Assembly (NCBI RefSeq): GCF_001748245.1 | Contig: NZ_BDFO01000001.1 | Location: 6,663,346 to 6,727,345, forward strand | Source: Oligoflexus tunisiensis | Lineage (GTDB): Bacteria; Bdellovibrionota_B; Oligoflexia; Oligoflexales; Oligoflexaceae | Length of the DNA stretch: 64,000 nucleotides | Direction: 5' to 3' | In this document: in pieces, positions 59,451 through 64,000 of the stretch | Layout: each line of letters opens with the position of its first letter | How positions within the stretch are numbered: the stretch's first letter is position 1 | Position numbers and translations under genes: made by a program | The notes under the pieces: generated by a model | Told to the model about the DNA's origin: nothing | The model's database searches: none | Seen by the model: the letters and a program-made list of their open reading frames with translations, nothing else

Positions 59451-60248
59451 GTGCCTGTGCCTGTTGTTCCGATAACCAGCTTTATCGGCGGAGTAGTGGA
59501 AAGGACAGTCCAACTCGTTGGACACTACATGGTTTTTGTCGGGCAATCCCTCCTGCGCATCGCGCATCCCCGCGTCGACCTCCGTCTTTTGCTGGCCCAG
59601 CTTGAATTTGTCGGCAGCCGCAGCTTCGTGATCGCGGTCATGGCCGGGATTATGGTCGGCGGGATTTTCGGTTTTCAGCTGGGCGAGATCTTTGCGATCT
59701 TCGGCGCAGAATCGCTGATCGGCGCCTCGACGGGTTTTGCGCTGGCACGCGAACTGGCCCCGATCGTCGGATCCTTTCTGGTTACCGCACGAGCCGGATC
59801 GGCCATGGCTGCCGAGATCGCGTCGATGAAGGTCAATGAACAGATTGATTCCATGCGTGTCATGTCGGTTGACCCCTTCTCGTATCTCATGGCACCGCGC
59901 ATCCTGGCCAGCATGATCGCCATGCCGCTGATTGCCATTGTGATGGTTTTTGCCGGGGTGGTGACCTCGTTCGTGGTTGGCGTCACCTTCTATGATATTG
60001 ATGTTGCGGATTTTTTCTCCCGACTTGAATGGATCGTCGATACTGAGGATCTATTCATGGGGATGCAGAAGGCGGCGCTCTTTGGTTTTGTCTTTTCCTC
60101 CATCGGCTGCTTTGAAGGCTACCGCGCCCGCGGTGGGGCCAAAGGCGTCGGCCGGGCCACCACCCAGGCGGTGGTGACGTCCTATGTCACGATACTCGTG
60201 CTCGACTTTTTCATTACATATATTCAGTTCAAATTTCAGAGCAACTGA
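59451..60248 (+). CDS. mlaE: MlaE-type ABC transporter permease
   Basis: A 265-residue permease of the phospholipid (Mla) transport family. Key segment: AGIMVGGIFGFQLGEIFAIF, then FALARELAPIVGSFLVTARAGSAMAAEI and MKVNEQIDSMRVMSVDPFSYL, the hallmark of MlaE. Five helices follow the N-terminal amphipathic one. GTG start at 59451, with AAGGA 5 bases upstream. MlaF and MlaD genes are absent beside it, so it is an orphan permease or its partners are elsewhere. It should move lipids between the inner and outer membranes. A hairpin terminator follows. Confidence 0.88.
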   Translation: MPVPVVPITSFIGGVVERTVQLVGHYMVFVGQSLLRIAHPRVDLRLLLAQLEFVGSRSFVIAVMAGIMVGGIFGFQLGEIFAIFGAESLIGASTGFALARELAPIVGSFLVTARAGSAMAAEIASMKVNEQIDSMRVMSVDPFSYLMAPRILASMIAMPLIAIVMVFAGVVTSFVVGVTFYDIDVADFFSRLEWIVDTEDLFMGMQKAALFGFVFSSIGCFEGYRARGGAKGVGRATTQAVVTSYVTILVLDFFITYIQFKFQSN

Positions 60249-60278
60249 ACGGTGTCAGGTTGGTGTGATGCCTCCGAC

Positions 60279-60306
60279 CTGAGCCGCTCAAACGAGCCTG
60301 GCTCAG
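60279..60306 (+). terminator. Hairpin terminator candidate after mlaE
   Basis: CTGAGCC-GCTC (60279-60289), loop AAAC, then GAGC, two bulged bases, GGCTCAG (60300-60306). An 11-bp stem 31 bp beyond the mlaE stop, with a weak T-rich tail (ACATTTC). Confidence 0.5.
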
Positions 60307-60380
60307 ACATTTCAAAGTCCATTTATTCTATGTTAAGGTGGGGCCTCTGGACTCGATCGACCCAAGGAGGCGGCATTTTC

Positions 60381-62807
60381 ATGGAGCAAAATCAACACGA
60401 TTACCATCATAAAAACGTGGAAAAAAAGTGGCAGGAGCATTGGCTAAAAAATAAGACGTTCCAAACTCCCGACCTTTCCACCAAGCCCAAGTACTACGTG
60501 CTTGATATGTTCCCCTACCCGTCCGGCTCCGGTCTTCATGTGGGTCACCCGGAGGGTTATACCGCCACCGATATCGTGGCTCGCTATAAGCGCATGAAGG
60601 GCTTTAATGTCCTGCACCCCATGGGCTGGGATGCCTTTGGTCTGCCGGCTGAGCAGCATGCGGTAAAAACCGGAACCCATCCGCGCGACACCACGATTAC
60701 CAACATCGACAATTTCCGGCGTCAAATCCAGGCGATTGGCCTGTCCTACGACTGGGATCGGGAAGTGAATACGACCGATCCGAATTACTACAAGTGGACC
60801 CAGTGGATCTTTCTGAAACTCTATGAACGCGGTCTGGCCTATCAGGCTGAACAGGCCGTGAACTGGTGCGAGGAGCTGGGTACGGTCCTCGCCAACGAGG
60901 AGGTGATCGACGGCAAATCGGAAGTCGGTGGCTTTCCCGTTATCAAAAAGCCGATGCGGCAGTGGATTCTGAAGATCACCGCTTATGCGGATCGCCTGCT
61001 CGAGGATCTGGACGGCCTGGATTGGCCGGAATCCCTGAAGGAGATGCAGAGAAACTGGATCGGCAAGAGCGTGGGCGCTGAGATTGAATTCGCGGTGGAT
61101 GGTCATGGCGAGAAAATCAAGATCTTCACCACCCGTCCGGACACGCTCTTTGGAGCGACGTTCTTTGTGCTGGCGCCCGAACATCCTGCGGTCGCCAACA
61201 TCACGAGTGCTGCCCAAAGAGCTGCGGTCAGCGATTACGTGGAGCACGCGAAGAACAAGGCGGAACGTGAACGCATGACCAGCACCGAAAAGACCGGCGT
61301 GTTCACGGGCGCCTATGCGATCAATCCCGTGAACAAGGAAAAGATTCCCATCTATATCGCCGACTATGTGCTGATTTCCTATGGCCACGGCGCGATCATG
61401 GCGGTTCCTGGTCATGATGAACGCGATCATGAATTTGCTAGAAAATATGGGATCAAAATTCAGCGTGTGCTCGAAGGCGGCGACAAGCCGATCGAGGAAG
61501 CGGCCCACACGGGTGATGGCGTTCTGGTGAATTCCGGTTTTCTGAACGGCATGCAAAAATCCGCGGCCATCGAAGCGATGGTACAGCATCTGGAGAAAAT
61601 CGGCATTGGCCAGCGTACGATCACCTACAAGTTGCGCGACTGGCTGTTCTCGCGGCAGCGTTATTGGGGCGAGCCCATTCCGATCGCCCTCGATAAGGAT
61701 GGCAACGAAATTGCCATCAAGGAATCCGAGCTGCCGCTCATGCTGCCCGACCTCGATGATTTCAAACCGACGAAAACCGGGGAATCCCCCCTGGCGAAGG
61801 CCACCGATTGGCTCAAATATGAGCGCGATGGAAAAGTCTGGCGCCGGGAAACCAATACGATGCCGCAGTGGGCGGGGTCGTGCTGGTACTATCTGCGCTT
61901 TATCGATCCGCAGAACAAGGCAGCCGCCTGGGATAAGAAGAAGGAAAGCTACTGGATGCCGGTCGACCTTTATGTGGGCGGCGCGGAGCATGCGGTGCTC
62001 CACCTGCTTTACGCCCGTTTCTGGCATAAGGTGCTTTATGATGCCGGTCTGGTTTCAACCAAGGAGCCGTTCCAGAAACTGATCAATCAGGGCATGATCC
62101 TCGGCGAAAATAACGAGAAAATGTCGAAGAGCCGCGGCAATGTCGTGAATCCCGATGATGTGATCGAACAGTGGGGCGCGGATGCGTTCCGGCTTTATGA
62201 GATGTTCATGGGTCCTTTGGAAGCTGTGAAGCCCTGGAAGTCGGACGGTATCGTGGGAACCCATCGTTTCCTGTCCCGCTTCTGGCGTTTGATGATCACA
62301 CCGGAAGGGGAGCTGGCGCAAAAGGCGGGCAAGCCGAGCGAGGCCTTTGAGAAGCAGCTGCATAAAACCATCAAGAAGGTGGGTGAGGATACGGAAGCCT
62401 TGCGCTTCAACACCGCGATCGCGGCGATGATGGAACTGGTCAACATGGGGCTCAAGGAGCCGGTGATCGGCCCGGATGCGGCGAAGGCCATGATGATTCT
62501 TTTGAATCCCTATGCGCCGCACATGGCTGAAGAACTCTGGTCACGCTATGGCGGCAAGGAGTCGATGACCTATGAACCCTGGCCTTCGTATGATCCTGCG
62601 AAATGCGTGGATGATACCGTGACGCTTTCCATTCAGGTGAACGGCAAAATGCGGGGAACCATTGAGGTGCTCAAGACCGCGGACAAGGATTCGATCTTTG
62701 CCCAGGCCAAGGCTGTCGAGGCGGTGGCGAAGCAGATGAAAGACAAGGAATTGCTTAAGGAGATTTATGTTCCTGGCAAGATCATCAACTTCGTTGTGAA
62801 GGGATGA
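60381..62807 (+). CDS. leuS: Leucyl-tRNA synthetase
   Basis: An 808-residue class I synthetase charging tRNA-Leu. The HIGH region is MFPYPSGSGLHVGHPEGYTA. The editing domain is present (about 220-400; TTRPDTLFGATFFVLAPEHP, VPGHDERDHEFARKYGI). The KMSKS loop is NEKMSKSRGNVVNPDDV, followed by the anticodon domain and C-terminal arm. Start ATG 60381 has AAGGAGG 10 bases upstream; a frame back to 60252 is upstream leader. Nearly normal length for bacterial LeuS. No neighbouring lptE or holA gene is seen. Confidence 0.94.
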   Translation: MEQNQHDYHHKNVEKKWQEHWLKNKTFQTPDLSTKPKYYVLDMFPYPSGSGLHVGHPEGYTATDIVARYKRMKGFNVLHPMGWDAFGLPAEQHAVKTGTHPRDTTITNIDNFRRQIQAIGLSYDWDREVNTTDPNYYKWTQWIFLKLYERGLAYQAEQAVNWCEELGTVLANEEVIDGKSEVGGFPVIKKPMRQWILKITAYADRLLEDLDGLDWPESLKEMQRNWIGKSVGAEIEFAVDGHGEKIKIFTTRPDTLFGATFFVLAPEHPAVANITSAAQRAAVSDYVEHAKNKAERERMTSTEKTGVFTGAYAINPVNKEKIPIYIADYVLISYGHGAIMAVPGHDERDHEFARKYGIKIQRVLEGGDKPIEEAAHTGDGVLVNSGFLNGMQKSAAIEAMVQHLEKIGIGQRTITYKLRDWLFSRQRYWGEPIPIALDKDGNEIAIKESELPLMLPDLDDFKPTKTGESPLAKATDWLKYERDGKVWRRETNTMPQWAGSCWYYLRFIDPQNKAAAWDKKKESYWMPVDLYVGGAEHAVLHLLYARFWHKVLYDAGLVSTKEPFQKLINQGMILGENNEKMSKSRGNVVNPDDVIEQWGADAFRLYEMFMGPLEAVKPWKSDGIVGTHRFLSRFWRLMITPEGELAQKAGKPSEAFEKQLHKTIKKVGEDTEALRFNTAIAAMMELVNMGLKEPVIGPDAAKAMMILLNPYAPHMAEELWSRYGGKESMTYEPWPSYDPAKCVDDTVTLSIQVNGKMRGTIEVLKTADKDSIFAQAKAVEAVAKQMKDKELLKEIYVPGKIINFVVKG

Positions 62808-62841
62808 CGAGGGGATGCTCCGATGCGGGTGGGGACCGTGA

Positions 62842-62847
62842 TATAAT
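62842..62847 (+). promoter_or_regulatory. Extended -10 promoter element (TGATATAAT)
   Basis: TGA immediately before a perfect TATAAT at 62842-62847 gives an extended -10. No good -35 is seen. The start point would be near 62854, before ATG 62877. Confidence 0.35.
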
Positions 62848-62876
62848 GGAAGCACCAACTTCCCCCACGGAATCCC

Positions 62877-64000
62877 ATGCTGCGTCCCGCGAAAATTCTT
62901 ATGCCTTTGGCCCTGGCTTCAGGGCTTTGCTTCGTTGTCCTGGCGTCACAGGCCTGGCTGAAACCCAAGGCCAAGGCCTACGCCACACGCAAACTCGCCA
63001 GCCTTTTGAAACAGACCGACCTTAGGGTTCAATACGAAGACATCAGCCTCATGTGGGACGGCTTTCGGGTCGAAGGACTGGCCTGCACATCACCCCAGAT
63101 GCGGGTGCATGGAGCGGTTGAGGTGGCCTTTCGATTCTGGCCGGGGCCGGGCTTTGGACGTCCGGAACGGGTGACGCTCGATCACGCGCGGGTGGCCCTT
63201 CTGCGTTCCCCGGAAACGGTCCGAGCCAGATCCTCCTCAGGCAAGGGTTCGGCGCCTCAGGTGGATGCCGCGTCTCTCACGCTCCTCCAAAAGCTGCTGA
63301 AACCGGGCATCAATTTGCAGTTCAGAAAAGTCCGCCTCGAGGTGCTGGATGCGCGACGCGAACGCGTGATGCACATCAATCGCCTGGACGCCACGCTGTC
63401 TGCCGTCGAGCAGCATGTGGAGATGCAGCTGCAGGGCTTTCATTATCGAGGCCGGGAAATCCTCCAGGGTCTCAACGGCCAGCTCATCCTGCAGGAGAAG
63501 CAGGGCCGCCTGCCCTTTTTTGTCACCGCACGGGAGCAGGGCAGCGAACCCTGGCAGCTTCAGGGCGCGATCAGCGCGGATCTCGATTCCCTCGAACTTC
63601 GTCACAAACGCATGGGCATACCCTCGCGCTGGCAGCCCTGGCTGCGTTCGATCGAACCCAAGGATCGCCTCGAGCTTCTCCTGAAACTGGAAGTGGCTGG
63701 CCTGAAAAAAGGTCAGAATCTGGACTTCGATGTGCAGATCGCGAGCAACAACCTGGAAATCAATCACCCTCTCTTGAGCAGCGACAAGGTCGGTCCCTGG
63801 CCGTTCACCATTCGCGCCCAGGGTGATTTCAATCCGGAACGCGGTTCGCTCTCCGTCCGCCGCGGCTTGATCTATGTTCTGCAGGCGGCGCAAAAAGCTC
63901 AGATGAAGAGCAGCTTCACTCTCGCCAAGAATGATCTTCTGAAACCCATGACCGAGGACCCCTGGCGCCTGAACTGGAAGCTGGCGGAAACCGACTGTCA
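62877..64000 (+). CDS. AsmA-like periplasmic protein (partial, runs off the window)
   Basis: Open from ATG 62877 to the window end, 374 codons without a stop. Residues 1-25 are an uncleaved membrane anchor or signal (KILMPLALASGLCFVVLASQ). The rest is a beta-rich soluble region: KLASLLKQTDLRVQYEDISL, MWDGFRVEGLACTSPQMRV, ARVALLRS, QLQGFHYRGREILQGL, FPVTAREQGS-like, DLDSLELRHKRMGI. The pattern of an N-terminal anchor followed by 'kernel' strands resembles AsmA/TamB-like or peptidoglycan-glycosyltransferase front ends. I did not identify a catalytic domain. The ribosome site is weak (GGAATCCC). Confidence 0.65.
   Translation, partial: MLRPAKILMPLALASGLCFVVLASQAWLKPKAKAYATRKLASLLKQTDLRVQYEDISLMWDGFRVEGLACTSPQMRVHGAVEVAFRFWPGPGFGRPERVTLDHARVALLRSPETVRARSSSGKGSAPQVDAASLTLLQKLLKPGINLQFRKVRLEVLDARRERVMHINRLDATLSAVEQHVEMQLQGFHYRGREILQGLNGQLILQEKQGRLPFFVTAREQGSEPWQLQGAISADLDSLELRHKRMGIPSRWQPWLRSIEPKDRLELLLKLEVAGLKKGQNLDFDVQIASNNLEINHPLLSSDKVGPWPFTIRAQGDFNPERGSLSVRRGLIYVLQAAQKAQMKSSFTLAKNDLLKPMTEDPWRLNWKLAETDC

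Noticed and set aside
60444..62027. Long open frame (527 codons) on the minus strand opposite leuS
   Set aside because: It lies fully inside leuS, has no ribosome site or family motif, and reads as a codon-bias shadow of the real gene.
1..64000. tRNA, rRNA, CRISPR, insertion sequences
   Set aside because: I scanned the intergenic gaps by eye and found no cloverleaf with a GTTCRA T-arm, no regularly spaced repeats and no transposase or terminal inverted repeats. A tRNAscan or CRISPR finder run would settle it.

Overview
The window looks like a chromosomal segment of a free-living, aerobic, Gram-negative bacterium, moderately GC-rich and very densely coded. The best guess is an Oligoflexus- or Bdellovibrionota-like deltaproteobacterium. 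That lineage is an inference from gene content (many large sensor kinases, Calvin-type class II aldolase, MlaE, YifB/ComM, FabR, caa3 oxidase) and not from a marker gene. No rRNA, tRNA, CRISPR array, transposase, integrase or prophage block was seen. No intergenic gap exceeds about 260 bp. Several convergent neighbours overlap at their 3' ends, either by 4 bp (interlocked stops) or by 37-38 bp.

Layout. 1-5 kb: broken DUF4105 gene, DoxX, GNAT, two alpha/beta hydrolases, a secreted HELGH metalloprotease-like protein divergent from a lipoprotein-like protein (the two promoters share their -10 bases), and an Mph-type macrolide phosphotransferase. 5.6-14.8 kb: signalling block with a soluble kinase carrying an N-terminal heptad/undecad-like repeat, a five-PAS hybrid kinase, an 'anti-sigma-antagonist/STAS-like' small protein, a 7TM receptor fused to a CheA-like Hpt+ATPase core, an ECF sigma factor and a phage-derived ABA-sandwich protein. 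15-18.6 kb: VOC, YdjM-like and PhoD genes, and an AAC(6')-like acetyltransferase. 18.5-30.5 kb: respiratory region. A leftward operon holds membrane cytochrome c, an FAD/Fe-S 2-hydroxyacid dehydrogenase and GH15. A divergent rightward operon holds Rieske, cytochrome b/c, CoxII-c, a CoxI-III fusion, a small membrane protein and CtaG. 30.5-36.4 kb: methyltransferase/SDR/TPP-enzyme operon, vanadium haloperoxidase, DUF4360-like protein. 36.4-41.9 kb: a second 7TM-CheA-like protein, divergent from a second PAS hybrid kinase. 42-62.8 kb: mostly housekeeping (fba, pilin, nadE, argS, comM/yifB, tyrA, fabR, bolA, rdgB, mlaE, leuS) with a second small signalling group at 52-55.4 kb. The right edge cuts an AsmA-like periplasmic protein.

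How it works together. Quinol and 2-hydroxyacid electrons would reach O2 through a b/c complex and a caa3 oxidase whose genes are adjacent and whose cytochrome c domains are fused to the enzymes. The Rieske protein lacks the first cluster-ligand His (Asp instead), the Qo-site PEWY motif reads EEWW, and the oxidase D-channel has Asp-to-Glu and Glu-to-Asp swaps, so this chain is not textbook. On the signalling side the same pair, a PAS hybrid kinase plus a 7TM protein with Hpt and CheA-type ATPase but no CheW-binding domain, occurs twice in 35 kb. That makes it the strongest candidate for an undescribed module here.
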